Source: Aporrectodea caliginosa
Taxonomy: Eukaryota; Annelida; Clitellata; Crassiclitellata; Lumbricidae
Length of the DNA stretch: 64,000 nucleotides
Reading direction: 5' to 3'
Assembly: GCA_020284085.1 (NCBI GenBank)
Contig: JACEVL010000150.1
Span: 481,392 to 545,391 of the forward strand
Shown here: piece by piece, positions 37,615 to 50,840 of the stretch
Position numbering within the stretch: position 1 is the stretch's first letter
Layout of the letters: each line of letters begins with the position of its first letter
Notes under the pieces: generated by a model
Seen by the model: the letters and a program-made list of their open reading frames with translations, nothing else
Database searches by the model: none
Told to the model about the DNA's origin: nothing
Program-made: the position numbers and the translations under genes

Positions 37615-40600
37615 ATTACCTTACCCTACGTTATTTTACTTTACCATACCTTACTTTCTTTTACCTAACCTTACTTCCCCTTACCTTATTTTTCTTACCA
37701 TACCATACATTACTTTCTCTTACCTTACCTTATTTTTCTTACCTTACCTTATTTTTCTTACCATACCATACCATACCTTACTTTCTCTTACCTTACCTTA
37801 TTTCTCTTACCTTACCTTATTTTTCTTACCTTACCTTACCTTATCTTACCATACCATACCATACCTTACTTTCTCTTACCTTACCTTATTTTCTCTTACA
37901 TTACCTTATTTTTCTTACCTTACCTTACCTTATCTTACCATACCATACCATACCTTACTTTCTCTTACCTTACCTTATTTCTCTTACCTTACCTTATTTT
38001 TCTTACCTTACCTTACCTTATCTTACCTTACCATACCATACCTTACTTTCTCTTACCTTACCTTATTTCTCTTACCTTACCTTATTTTTCTTACCTTACC
38101 ATACCATACCTTACTTTCTCTTACCTTACCTTATTTCTCTTACCTTACCTTATTTTTCTTACCTTACCTTACCTTTATCTTACCTTACCATACCATACCT
38201 TACTTTCTCTTACCTTACCTTATTTTTCTTACCATACCATACCTTACTTTCTCTTACCTTACCTTATTTCTCTTACCTTACCTTATTTCTCTTACCTTAC
38301 CTTACCTTATCTTACCTTACCATACCATACCTTACTTTCTCTTACCTTACCTTACTTTCTCTTACCTTACCTTATTTCTCTTACCTTACCTTATTTTTCT
38401 TACCATACCATACCATACCTTACTTTCTCTTACCTTACCTTATTTTTTTTCTTACCTTACCTTACCTTTCCTTATCTTACCATACCATACCTTACTTTCT
38501 CTTACCTTACCTTATTTCTCTTACATTACCTTATTTTTCTTACCTTACCATACCATACCTTACTTTCTCTTACCTTACCTTATTTTTCTTACCTTTACCT
38601 TATTTTTCTTACCATACCATACCAAACCTTACTTTCTCTTACCTTACCTTATTTCTCTTACCTTACCTTTATTTTTTCTTACCTTACCATACCATACCTT
38701 ACTTTCTCTTACCTTACCTTATTTCTCTTACATTACCTTATTTTTCTTTCTTACCTTACCTTACCTTTATCTTACCATACCATACCATACCTTACTTTTC
38801 TTCTTACCTTACCTTATTTTTCTTACATTACCTTATTTTTCTTACCTTACTCTTATCTTATCTTACCTTACCATACCATACCTTACTTTCTCTTACCTTA
38901 CCTTATTTTTCTTACCATACCATACCTTACTTTCTCTTACCTTACCTTATTTCTCTTACCTTACCTTATTTCTCTTACCTTACCTTACCTTATCTTACCT
39001 TACCATACCATACCTTACTTTCTCTTACCTTACCTTATTTTTCATCTTACCTTACCTTTTATTTCTCTTACCTTACGTTACCTTATCTTTACCTTACCAT
39101 ACCATACCTTACTTTCTCTTACCTTACCTTATTTCTCTTACCTTACCATACCTTACTTTCTCTTACCTTACCTTATTTCTCTTACCTTACCTTATTTTTC
39201 TTACCTTACCTTACCATATCTTACCATACCATTTTACCCCTACCTTACTTTCTCTTACCTTACCTTACTTTCTCTTACCTTACCTTATTTCTCTTACCTT
39301 ACCTTATTTTTCTTACCGTACCTTATTTCTCTTACCTTACCTTATTTTTCTTACCTTACCTTATTTTACCTTACCTTACCTTATTTACCTTACCATACCA
39401 TACCTTACTTTCTCTTACCTTACCTTATTTCTTACCATTACCTTACCTTACTTTCTCTTACCTTACCTGATCTTATTACCTTATTTTCTTACCTTACCAT
39501 CATTATATTTTTCTTACCTTTACTTTCTCTTTTCATACCTTACCTTATTTCTCTTACCTTACCTTATTTCTCTTACCTTACCTTATTTTTCTTACCTTAC
39601 CTTACCTTACCTTATTTGTCTTACCTTACCTTATTTTTTTCTTACCATACCATACCTTACTCTACTTTCTCTTACCTTACCTTATTTTTCTTACCTTACC
39701 TTTACCTTATCTTACCATACCATACCATACCTTACTTTCTCTTACCTTACCTTTTTCTTATTTCTCTTCTTACCTTATTTCTCTTACCTACCTTATTTCT
39801 CTTATTATTTTTCTTTACCTTACCTTATCTTACCTTACCATACCATACTTTACTTTCATCTTACCTTACCTTATTTCTCTTACCTTATTTTTCTTACCAT
39901 TATCTTACTTTCTCTTATCTTATCTTATTTCTCTTACCTTATCTTATACCTTCTCTTATCTTACCATACCTTATCTTACCTTCTTATTTCATCTTACCTT
40001 ACCTTATTTTTTATCTTACCTTATCTTACCATTACCATCACCTTACTTTCTCTTACCTTACCTTATTTTTTACCTTATCCTTACCTCCATTATCTTATCT
40101 TACCATACCATACCATACCTTACTTTTTCTTACCTTACCTCTTTAATCTTACCATACCCTTACTTTCTCTCTTACCTTATCTTATTTTCTTACTTTACCC
40201 TTATTTCCATACCTTATCTTACCTTACTTACCATACCATACCCATTACCATACCTTTACTCTTACCTTCTTCAAATTACCTTATTTTTCCTACATTACCT
40301 TATTTTTCTTATCTTACCTTATTATTTTTACCTGACCTTTCGCATCTCTTACCATACCATACCATACCTTACTTTCTCTTACCTTACCTTATTTCTCTTA
40401 CCTTAAATCTTACTTCTCTTATTTTTCTGCCTTACCTTACCTTATTTTTCATACCATACTTTTATCTTTATCTCTTTACCTTATTTTTCTTACCTTACCT
40501 TACCTTATCTTTTCTCTTACTTTCTCTTACCTTACCTTATTTTTCTTACCATACCATACCATACCTTAATTTCTCACCTTACCTTACTTTCTTATTTTCT

Positions 40601-42882
40601 TACCTTACCATCTTTTTTCTTACCTTACCTTATTCATCTTACCTTCTTACCATGCCATACCATACCTTACTTTCTCTTACCTTACCTTATTTTTCTTACC
40701 TTACAGATCCTTACCTTACCTTTACTTTCTCTTACCTTACCTTATTTCTCTTATCTTACCTTACTTTCTCTTACCTTACCTTATTACTCCACCTTATCTT
40801 ACCATACCATACCATACCTTACTTTCTCTTACCTTACCTTATTTCTTCTTATCTTACCATACCTTACTTTCTCTTATACCTTACCTTACCTTATTTTTCT
40901 TACCTTACCATACCATACCTTACTTTCTCTTACCTTATCTTATTTTTTTCTTACCTTACTTACCTTACCTTACCATACCATACCATACCTTACTCTCTCT
41001 TACCTTACCTTATTTTTCTTACCTTACCATTACCTTACTTTCTCTTACCTTACCTTATTTCTCTTACCTTACCTTATCTTACCTTACCGTACCTTATCTT
41101 ACCATACCTTACCTTACTTTCTCTTACCTTACCATATTTCTCTTACCTTCTTATTTTTCTTACCTTACCTTAACTTATTTTTCTTACCATACCATTACCT
41201 TACTTTCTCTTACCTTACCTTATTTTTCTTATCCTTACCTTACCTTATCTTACCATTTTATACCCATCTTACTTTCCTTACCTTACCTTATCTTATGACT
41301 ACCACCTTGTCTTTCCTTACCTTACTTTCTCTTACCTTACCTTATTTTTCTTACCTTACCTTACCTTATCTTACCATACCATACCATGCCTTACTTTCTC
41401 TTACCTTACCTTATTTCTCTTACATTACCTTATTTTTCTTACCTTACCTTACCTAATCTTACCATACCATAAAACCTTACCTTACCATATTTCTCTTACC
41501 TTACCTTACTTTCTCTTACCATACCTTATCTTACCTTATTTTACTTACCTTACCTTACCTTATCTTACCATACCATACCATACCTTATTTCTTCTTACCT
41601 TCATACCTTATTTTTACCATACCTTACTACATTCTTATTTACCTTACCTTACCTTACCTTATTTTACCATTACCATACCTTATTTCTCTTACCTTACCTT
41701 ATTTTTCTTACCATACCATACCATACCTTACTTTCTTTTTACCTTACCTTATTTCTCTTACATTACCTTATTTTTCTTACCTTACCTTACCTTATCTTAC
41801 CATACCATACCATACCTTACTTTCCACCTTACCTTATTTACCATTACCTTACTTTCTCTTACCATGCTTTTCATCTTACCCTTACCTTACTTTCTCTTAC
41901 CTTACCTCTTATTACACCTTACCTTACCTTATCTTCATACCATACCTTATACCTTACTTTCTCTTTACCATTACCTTATTTCTCTTACCATCTTTATACC
42001 TTACTTTCTCTTACCTTACCTTATTTCTCTTACCTTACCTTATTTTTCTTACCTTACCTTACCTTATCTTACCATACCATACCATACCTTACTTTTTCTT
42101 ACCTTAACTTATTTTTCTTACATTACCTTACTTTCTCTTACCTTACCTTACTTCTTCTTACCATACCATACCTTATTTTCTCTTACCTTACCTTATTACT
42201 CTTACTTATCTTGCATTACCTTACCTTTCTTTTCTTACCATACCATACCTTACTTTCTCTTATCTTACCTTATTTACTTTCTCTTACCTTACCTTATTTT
42301 TCTTACCTTACCTTACTTTATCTTACCATATCATACCATACCTTATTTCTCTTACCTTACCTTATTTACCTTCTTACCTTATACCATACCTGATCTTACT
42401 TTCTCTTACCTTACCTTATTTTTCTTACCTTACCTTATCTTACCATACCATACCATACCTTACTTTCTCTTACCTTACCTTATTTTTCTTACCTTATTTT
42501 ACCTTATCTTACCTTGCCATACCATACCTTACTTTCTCTTATCTTACCTTATTTCTCTTACCTTACCATACCTTTCTTTTCATATACCTTACCTTTACTT
42601 ACCTTACCTTATTTTTCTTTACCTTACCTTACTTTCTCTTACCTTACCTTATTTCCCTTCTTACCTTACCTTACCTTACCTTATCTTACCATACCATACC
42701 ATACCTTACTTTCTCTTACCTTACCTTATTTCTCTTACCTTACCTTACCTTATCTTTTCTTACCATACCATACCTTACCTTATCTTACCATACCATACCT
42801 TACTTTCTCTTACCTTACCTTATCTTACCATACCTTACCATACCATACCTTACTTTCTTTCTCTTACCTTACCTTATTTTTC
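37615..42882. repeat. 5.3-kb TTACC-type pyrimidine-rich satellite
   Basis: Pentamers TTACC and ATACC alternate with TTTCTC and TTTTTC. A composite unit of about 80-100 bp (ACCATACCATACCTTACTTT, then CTCTTACCTTACCTTATTTC) repeats throughout. G is almost absent on plus. It is regular up to about 39.4 kb and much noisier beyond. Protein frames such as LPYLTLPYHT are artefacts. Confidence 0.95.
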
Positions 42883-43200
42883 CTGACCGCTGATAGCTGG
42901 CTTGTCGTGGTAAGGGGAGCAGATTTTTGGCTGGCACCGGGGCCACGAGACATCAAGTCGTCCAGCGACGCTGGGCGAAGTTGATGGAGCAGAAGAGTTC
43001 CTCTGATCAGTACAGACAGAGAGGTAGAGTGCCAGATGGAGTCGAGAACACGAAATTTTTCGACATTGTAATCAGTTTTAATTGTACTGTAGCCTTTCGT
43101 TTCGAATAAGCAGCTGATCGCTTGTGTTCTTTCACTTGTACCAGATTTTCTTCAATCCGGTGATTAGATAGCTTATTGTATTGCATTTTCACCCTTAGAT
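42883..43200. other. spacer after the satellite
   Basis: Short GC-richer unique stretch (CTGGCACCGGGGCCACGAGA). No gene recognised. Confidence 0.4.
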
Positions 43201-44099
43201 TAACGAAGACGCTTTGCTGGGTCAGCCATGCTGGCTTCGAGCATCTTCTGCTCGGTCACCAAAATTTCGAACTTCTTCATTGCGACGACTTTAGCTTGAG
43301 AACTTCTTCTCAGCTTGTAGTTTCAGAATTTCTTTGAGCTTGAAAGTTGTTACTGTTAGTTAGATCTTTTTAGACCAGTTCTTGCGATTTTCAGACCCTT
43401 TCAGCAGTTGACCAAAGTCGAGGCGCCAACGGCACAATCTTGCCAGACTATTACATTTTTCAAAATTCTTACTGAACCAGTCAGTTCAGATTTTCGAGTT
43501 GGCCATTGTTTGCCGTAACTTGCCTGTGGGTGCGAGTCGAAAGGTTTTAGACAACCGAAGCCGTGTTTTATCTCTGTTTTTTCAAAGTAGTTCAGGACCC
43601 CGATACTTCAACTTTCGCCTAGAATTCTTGGTAGATATACCAGAACTGGCCTCTGTAAGTTAGCCATCTCACGAACGCCTCGTTACTGTCTCGTCGGCTG
43701 TCCTTGTCTTTGTAACTGATCATATTCTGATTATTCCGAAATAAATCTCAAAAATTACCAAGCATACACCCTCTGTAAATATATTTGCCATCAGCTTTTC
43801 AGGAGCTCGCTTTTTTCTAAGTTATTATTCGAAGGTCTCTTGCTTCATCACCACTGCAGCTTAGTTCTACTTTTCTTGCAGGTTGGATCTTTTGTAACTT
43901 TTTGATAGTAACTTTGCTAAAGGCTGAGCCCTGATTGCATGGGCCTGAGTGAAATCTCGTTTTTAGAATCCTTGTACTTTCGACTTGTCCCTTTTTCAAA
44001 GAAGACACCATCATACCAAAACAGAGATATCTAAAAGTCTGAAAGCTAAACGACGCAAAGCTGAAGTTCTGAAATTTTAAATTTACAATCCACAAGGTC
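43201..44099. repeat. diverged, inverted relatives of the 30-bp satellite
   Basis: CGAACTTCTTCATTGCGACG at about 43269 is the reverse complement of satellite text (GTCGCAATGAAGAAGTTC), with further TTCAGAATTTC and AACTTCTTC motifs. Similarity is weak past 43400. Confidence 0.45.
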
Positions 44100-47005
44100 T
44101 GAAATGTAAAGAATGGAAAACCACCTGTTCTAAAATTTTAAAGTTGCAAAAGAGAAGATGGCAAATAATTAAAGTTGCAAAAGAGAAGATCCGAAATTTT
44201 AAAGTTGCAAAAGAGAAGATCCGAAATTTTAAAGTTGCTGTGAAGAAGTTCAGAAATTTTAAATTTGCAAACGAAAAGATCAGAAATTTTAAAGTTGCAG
44301 TGAAGAAGATCCGAAATTTTAAAGTTGTAGTGAAGAAGTTTAGAAGTTGTAATGAAGAAGTTTAGAAATTTTAAAGTCGCAAACGAGAAGATCAGAAATT
44401 TTAAAGAAGCCCTGAAGAAGTTTAGAAAAATAAAATTTGGAAAACCACCAAAATTTGTGAAATTTTAAAAGAAGCAAACCTAACGTTCTGAAATTTTAAA
44501 GTTGAAAACGACACCATCTGAAATCTAAAGGATTGAAAACCACAAGTTCTGAAATTTTAAATTTGCAAACAAGAAGCTCTGAAATTAAAATTTTGAAAAC
44601 CACCAGGTCTGAAATCTAAAAGATGCAAACCAGAGTGTCTGAAATTTTAAAGATGGAAACCACAACTTCAGAAATCTAAAGGATTGAAAACCACGACTTC
44701 TGAAATTTTAAATTAGCAAGCAAGAAGTTCTGAAATTAAAATTTTGAAAACCACCAGGTCTGAAACCTAACAGATGCAAACCAGAATGTGTGAAATTTTA
44801 AAGTTTGAAACCTGAGGTTCGGAAATTTTAACGTTTCGAAACCACAACTTCAGAAATCTAAAGGATTGAAAACCACGACTTCTGAAATTTTAAATTTGCA
44901 AACAAGAAGTTCTGAAATTAAAATTTTGAAAATTACCAGGTCTGAAATCTAAAAGATGCAAACCAGAGTGTCTGAAATTTTAAAGTTGGAAACCACAACT
45001 TCAGAAATCTAAAGGATTGAAAATCACGAGGTCTGAAATTTAAATTAGCAAGAAGAAGTTCTTAAATTAAAATTTTGAAAACCACCAGGTTTGAAATCTA
45101 AAAGATGCAAACCAGAGTGTCTGAAATTTCAACGTTGGAGGAAACCACAACTTCAGAAATCTAAAGGATTGAAAAACCACGACTTCTGAAATTTTAAATT
45201 TACAAACAAGAAGTTCTGAAATTAAAATTTTGAAAATTACCAGGTCTGAAATCTAAAAGATGCAAACCAGAGTGTTTCTGAAATTTTAAAGTTGGAAACC
45301 ACAACTTCAGAAATCTAAAGGATTGAAAACCACGACTTCTGAAATTTTAAATTAGCAAGCAAGAAGTTCTGAAATTTAAAATTTTGAAAATTACCAGGTC
45401 TGAAATCTAAAAGATGCAAACCAGATTGTCTGAAATTTTAAAGTTGGAAACCACAACCATCAGAAATCTAAAGGATTGAAAATCACGACTTCTGAAATTT
45501 TTAAATTAGCAAGCAAGAAGAAATTGAAATTTTGAAAACCACCAGGTCTGAAATCTAAAAGATGCAAACCATGTCTGAAGAAGTGTCTGAAATTTTAACG
45601 TTGGAAACCACAACTTCAGAAATCTAAAAGATTGCAAACCACGACTTCTGAAATTTTAAATTAGCAAGCAAGAAGTTCTGAAATTAAAATGTTGCAAACC
45701 AGAAGGTCTGAAATTAAAAAAGATGCAAACAGAGTAAGTGTTCTGAAATTTTAACGTTGGAGTGAAACTACCACAACTTCAGAAATCTAAAGGATTGAAA
45801 ACCACGACTTCTGAAATTTTAAATTAGCAAGCAAGAAGTTCTGAAATTAAAATTTTGAAAACCACCAGGTCTGGAAATCTAAAAGATGCAAACCAGAAGT
45901 GTCTGAAATTTTAAAGTTGGAGGAAACCACAACTTCAGAAATCTAAAGGATTGAAAACCACGACTTCTGAAATTTTAAATTTGCAAAACAAGAAGTTCTC
46001 AAATTTTAAAGTCGCAATGAAGAAGTTCAGAAATTTTAAATTTGTCGACGAGAAGATCTCAAATTTTAAAGTTGCAATGAAGAAGTTCAGAAATTTTAAA
46101 TTTGCAAATGAGAAGTTCAGAAATTTTTAATTTGCAAAGGAGAAGTTCAGAAATTTTAAAGTTGCAATGAAGAAGTTCAGAAATTTTAAATTTGGAAAAC
46201 CACAACGTCCGAAATATAAAAGATGCAAATCTGATGATTAAAAATTTTGAAAACCACCAGCTCCGAAATTTTTAATGTTGCAAACGAGAAGTTCAGAAAA
46301 TTAAAATTTGGAAAACCACAACGTCTGAAATCTAAAAGATGCAAACCAGAGTGTCTGAAATTTTAAAGTTGGAAACCACAACTTCAGAAATCTAAAGGAT
46401 TGAAAATCACGACTTCTGAAATTTTAAATTAGCAAGCAAGAAGTTCTGAAATTAAAATTTTGAAAACCACCAGGTCTGAAATCTAAAAGATGCAAACCAG
46501 AGTGTCTGAAATTTTACAGTTGGAGGAAACCACAACTTCAGAAATCTAAAGGATTGAAAACCACGACTTCTGAAATTTTAAATTTGCAAACAAGAAGTTC
46601 TCAAATTTTAAAGTCGCAATGAAGAAGTTCAGAAATTTTAAATTTGTCGACGAGAAGATCTCAAATTTTAAAGTTGCAATGAAGAAGTTCAGAAATTTTA
46701 AATTTGCAAATGAGAAGTTCAGAAATTTTTAATTTGCAAAGGAGAAGTTCAGAAATTTTAAAGTTGCAATGAAGAAGTTCAGAAATTTTAAATTTCGAAA
46801 ACCACAACGTCCGAAATATAAAAGATGCAAATCTGATGATTAAAAATTTTGAAAACCACCAGCTCCGAAATTTTTAATGTTGCAAACGAGAAGTTCAGAA
46901 AATTAAAATTTGGAAAACCACAACGTCTGAAATCTAAAAGATGCAAACCTGATGATTAAAAATTTGGAAAACATCAGCTCGGAAATTTTTAAAGATGCAA
47001 ACGAG
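44100..47005. repeat. hierarchical satellite of 30-bp monomers
   Basis: Monomers of about 30 bp (AAGTTGCAATGAAGAAGTTC plus AGAAATTTTA, and GAAAACCACCAGGTCTGAAA types). From about 44.5 to 46.0 kb five monomer types form a repeating unit of about 150 bp. A larger segment starting near 45959 recurs near 46561 (about 600 bp away). The frame at 44144-44365 (KVAKEKIRNF repeated) is a translation of six monomers and is not treated as a gene. Confidence 0.9.
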
Positions 47006-47885
47006 ACGTTCAGAAAACTCAGCTTGCTTTAAAGGCGAAAAGTCAACCGTGTGTCTTGCAAAGTTGAATACCAATAGTTCTCGGCCGTCTTTCAAAATTA
47101 CACGTTGACTCAGCCTCCTCACGTCTAGAGAAAACGCGAGCTCTGCGCCTCTCTGCCTCTCTCTGCCTCTCTCTGCTTCTTAGCCTCGCTGTCACCTTCT
47201 CTACAATGAGAAACGCATAGTCTTCTAAAATGAGAGTCACCTCAGCCTCAGCATCGCCATGGCTAGAAAATATCATTTTTAACGCTCAATTCAATCTCAT
47301 TTCAATTAGAAAACTTCATACCAACCGTGTCAGTTTTGCTGTCAGTATTTTTGGTTGTGAAAAACTTACAGTGGAGTAATTGCACTCCATCTCGTGAGAA
47401 AGAGCACCTTCGAGCTCTCAAAACACACCTCCACATAATGATAATAATCCTAGGTTTGCTATGTATATGCCCATCTTAAATCTACCATATTTCTAGAAAA
47501 TTTAAAAAGTCTGTTCAGAAAACACTCACATACCCTCACATTCTGAAATGCAAAGGATTGTCTGTGGCATGATTGATCTAAAAACGCTGCTGAAACATTG
47601 CTATGTGCATATGTGCGTATGTGTGTGTGCAGTTGAGTTCAATAATCAATGAGAAAAGCTCAGTCTTCCAATAATGAGAGTCAACTTAGGCTAGTTTTAT
47701 GAGCGTGAACGCCAACTCGACTCCTTTCTCTATAATTCGAGGTGGCTATTAGAGCTTGCCGCTGTGTGTGAAGCCTATTTGGACCTAATGAGTGCCTTAT
47801 TCTATAATTCACAGCGTTGCAAGCTCATTGGGCGCATGTAGAAACGTCAAAAAAGCATTGGCTTACACTTTAAACGTCTAACTGG
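47006..47885. other. intergenic, no gene recognised
   Basis: Contains a CTCTGCCT run at about 47138-47175. Short frames only. Confidence 0.4.
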
Positions 47886-47889
47886 GAAT

Positions 47890-48419
47890 TACCCTGCGTA
47901 AATCTAGCATTACCACGGCGTCGTGCAATAGCAGCGTGCGTTGGCGAATTACTTTGTGTGAATACAGCTGTTCCACATTGTTGATCAATAGCGATCTGAT
48001 GCTTGGAATAACCCTGCGTAAATTTAGCATTACCACGGCGTCGTACAATAGCAGCGTGAGTTGGCGAATTAGTTTGTGTAAATACAGCTGTTCCACATTG
48101 TTGGGCAATAGCTGTCTGATGCTGGGAATAACCCTGCGTAAATCTAGCATTACCACTGCGTCGTGCAATAGCAGCGTGAGTTGTCGAATTACTTTGTGTA
48201 AATACAACTGTTCCACATTGTTGGGCAATAGCTGTCTGATGCTGGGAATAACCCTGCGTAAATCTAGCATTACCACTGCGTCGTGCAATAGCAGCGTGAG
48301 TTGTCGAATTACTTTGTGTAAATACAACTGTTCCACATTGTTGGGCAATAGCGGACTGATGCTGGGAATAACCCTGCGTAAATCCAGCATTACCACGTCG
48401 TTGTGCAATAGCACAGCGC
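47890..48419. repeat. 120-bp tandem repeat built of two 60-bp halves
   Basis: ACCCTGCGTAAATC recurs at 47890, 48010, 48130, 48250 and 48370, an exact 120-bp step. Each unit splits into two similar 60-bp halves (CTGCGTAAATCTAGCATTAC and TTGTGTAAATACAGCTGTTC). Frames are open on both strands: plus 47936-48703 (LRKSSITTASCNSSV / LCKYNCSTLLGNS) and minus 48414-47878 (LLPNNVEQLYLHKVIRQL). The cause may simply be the period being a multiple of three. Confidence 0.9.
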
Positions 48420-48703
48420 TACGGTGCCCTTGTGCTAATTATAGACATGACGTCATAGGTCACGTGGTTGGCGTGGACCAATCAGCGTTGACTGATATAG
48501 AACTGTCAGTTGTATCACTACTTATACCATTCTGTGCAGAAATGAATGCTGAATCCAATGCTATATTACAAGTTATGATATGTGAAACCAAACACGAAAT
48601 CCAGGGGGGTGGTAACCACCCCCCCCTTGGTAGTCAGTGTTACAAAAAAAGCTTGGTAGCCCTAGGGTTAACTGTGGATCTTGTCGTTGGAGTGGATAGG
48701 TAA
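48420..48703 (+). other. open frame continuing from the 120-bp repeat
   Basis: The plus frame runs on without stop for about 95 codons of non-repeat sequence (HVVGVDQSALTDIELSVVSL), through a GGGGGGTGGTAACCACCCCCC palindrome region, to a TAG-type stop. No domain recognised. Confidence 0.2.
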
Positions 48704-49960
48704 ATATCATTATGTTGTTCGGATGAACACAGAACAGCCTTGATGGCCACAAGATGTCGTTTAAAAATAAGATGAAATTATTTTAACATGGAGGTAAAAC
48801 ATTTTAGGTCGACATAAATGGAGACAGTTTTAGAAGGCATTCATCCACTCTTAAGACTTACATATTCGACAAACGGCGTTAACTTCCATGAAAGCTATTC
48901 AATTCAATTCAGTTCAATTTTATTGTTCCCAACATAAAGCAACATAACAAACATAAACGATTGGTCACAACTCTAACATGACTAAAAGGCACATCAAATT
49001 TAAGTAGTGGAGGAGGCAAATGATTAAAATAGAATATAACCAATTAGTCAGTAGGTATAGGCCTACATAAATTACAAAAACTAAAAGAAGTAAGACGACA
49101 TGGGAGCAACAGGCACCCCAAAGGGACAAGTCCCGCTAGGAGGGGGCCTAAATAGCACTGAGGAAATATTACAAGATGACGGAGGTTATTGGTAATCAGA
49201 ATAAGGGGAGCACTGTAATATGACAAATAACTTCCGTCGACGTCAATGGCCTTTGTTGCTATAAGATGTTCCCCAAAGTATGAATCCATCCAATTCCATT
49301 ATTGGTTGAACAAAACGAAACTGCTGTTTTTGGTAGAATAGTAGTAGCATTGACGACAAAACCTGTTTCAACAAGTCAACACCTTATTTCATGAAACGAA
49401 AATACTTTAAGAAAAATGGTTATTCCATGGGAAGGTTAGGTTTGGTAACCACATAATTGATTACAATGAAGGCAACACCTTATGGTCAACGTCAATTTAG
49501 ACACCTTTAAACTGGTCCAAACCAAATCAATATTATATGTAGATGTAATGATGCTTTCTAATGCGTTGTCATTTTTTATGTCGTTAAACAATGAACACTA
49601 ATGCCTTTTAAGGTTATGTTTGGACAGTCTTAAAATAATGTTGTCTTTGGACGCTATGAATTCATTTCACTGCACTGTATATGTTTTAAATTGTCGTCAA
49701 CGGCCTTTGATGTCATATGACGACGTTAAACCTTTTTCTAAATAATGCGTTCCAACGTGAGAATATATTTCGTTTGTCGCCTGACAAGCTGAGTGTTGAC
49801 GGTCCCAACGGCCACAAGATGTTGTTAAGCATAAAATACTGTTAATATTTATCACCTTAAGCTTATATGTAACAAGTCAAATTGTAATTCTATGGTAAGG
49901 TCAAGGTCTAGGTCGACGTGGTAGCTACAAGATGGCGTTAAATATCGATACTGTTGCAAA
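48690..49960. repeat. interspersed repeat block P, copy 1
   Basis: Collinear with 56790-57800: CAGCCTTGATGGCCACAAGA, AACATTTTAGGTCGACAT, AAGGCATTCATCCACTCTTA and TTGCTATAAGATGTT are shared. A GATGTCGTTAAA motif recurs inside it at intervals. Further fragments lie at 51110-51180, 56225-56340 and 61215-61400. Confidence 0.75.
48897..49213 (-). mobile_element. retroposon insertion within block P copy 1
   Basis: The unbroken sequence CATGAAAGCTGTAATATGAC in copy 2 (56974-56993) is split here. The insert ends, on minus, with CAATAAAATTGAACTGAATT and an (ATTGA)n tail, and contains CCCTTTGGGGTGCCTGTTGC, which looks like the 3' UTR of a LINE. Confidence 0.75.
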
Positions 49961-49970
49961 TACTACATTT

Positions 49971-50094
49971 TGGGACTAGCACTGCCTGACACTAAGGCAC
50001 GGATATGTGATATCACAGTGTCGTTAAACTGAAACTACAACTACTACTCTCGACCACTGCGTCCGTGCCTTAGTGTCAGGCAGTGCCAGTCCCA
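49971..50094. repeat. 33-bp inverted repeat (hairpin)
   Basis: Arms 49971-50003 and 50062-50094 (TGGGACTAGCACTGCCTGAC ... GGCACGGA) pair with one mismatch around a 58-base loop. Confidence 0.85.
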
Positions 50095-50165
50095 AGCCTG
50101 GATGAAGGAGGAGGGCGACGCTAATGATCTTTGTAATCACAGTGTCGTTAATCTGTAACTAGTCT
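50085..50165 (+). mobile_element. LINE 3' end fragment (GCCAGTCCCAAGCCTGGAT type)
   Basis: CCAGTCCCAAGCCTGGATGA followed by AGGAGGAGGG; a related piece lies at 50847-50885 (GCCAGTCCCTATCCTGGAGA). This resembles the 3' end of RTE-type elements. Confidence 0.45.
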
Positions 50166-50667
50166 GGTCGTTTTAGAATTTTGTACGAAGGTTGAAACGA
50201 ATATCATAGTTATAAGTATATTACGTTTGGGAAGACTTCAGAACTTTGTGCCAAAGTAGTTGTAGTAGATACAGGTTAATCGAGTAGAGGATTCTGTTTG
50301 CTTAATTAGTTCGGTCTATTCGCTTGTTTTCCCAGAATTGACATATTATTGATTCAGACGCAGTATTATAGTGTGGTAATATCAAGTCATAGAGTCCCCC
50401 GCCGCCTATTTATATAATGAACGTAGGAGCTTCGAAGTGGTGTAGATTTTATCCGTGTAGATTTATTCTATCTTTAGGAGAGTTCTGCTTTGTATGTGGG
50501 TAATCTTGCTGTTCCCAGTTGAATATGTCCACAATGCAACAAGGAAGCCTTGTAATTGTCAGCTCCTCATACGGGAACAGGCTGCCATGCAATCTGTGAA
50601 ATGAATTCCTTAGTATGCTCTTAATGCCTCTGACTCCACTTTAACTCCACCACTCCCCTTTTGTATT

Positions 50668-50840
50668 ATATAGCGCCTCTCTCAGAATAACTATTCAGAA
50701 GCGCTCTCAGCACGAAAACCCCGGGGAAAAAGAAACGCCTTTAAAGAACGAGAGACAAAAGAGGAAAAACTAGTCATTAGTTTAGCCCTTAAAGAAGGGG
50801 AAGGTCATTCCAAGTATAAGTCCTCCTCCCTTACTCTTGT
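50668..50840 (-). mobile_element. dispersed SINE family 3
   Basis: Matches 62306-62470: GCCTCTCTCAGAATAACTAT, TCAGAAGCGCTCTCAGCACG, AAGAACGAGAGAC and TAGTCATTAGTTTAG. The reverse orientation gives the GCGCTATATAAAT-type 3' end seen at 11832. Confidence 0.75.

Noticed and set aside
39616..42984. Tyr/Leu/Pro-rich frames of up to 340 codons that look like membrane proteins
   Set aside because: They follow the TTACC satellite exactly; no start context, splice sites or non-repeat sequence.
44144..44365. 73-codon frame of KVAKEKIRNF repeats
   Set aside because: Six 30-bp satellite monomers; the frame breaks as soon as monomer length varies.
47890..48419. CRISPR-like array
   Set aside because: Whole 120-bp unit repeats without unique spacers, in a eukaryotic context.
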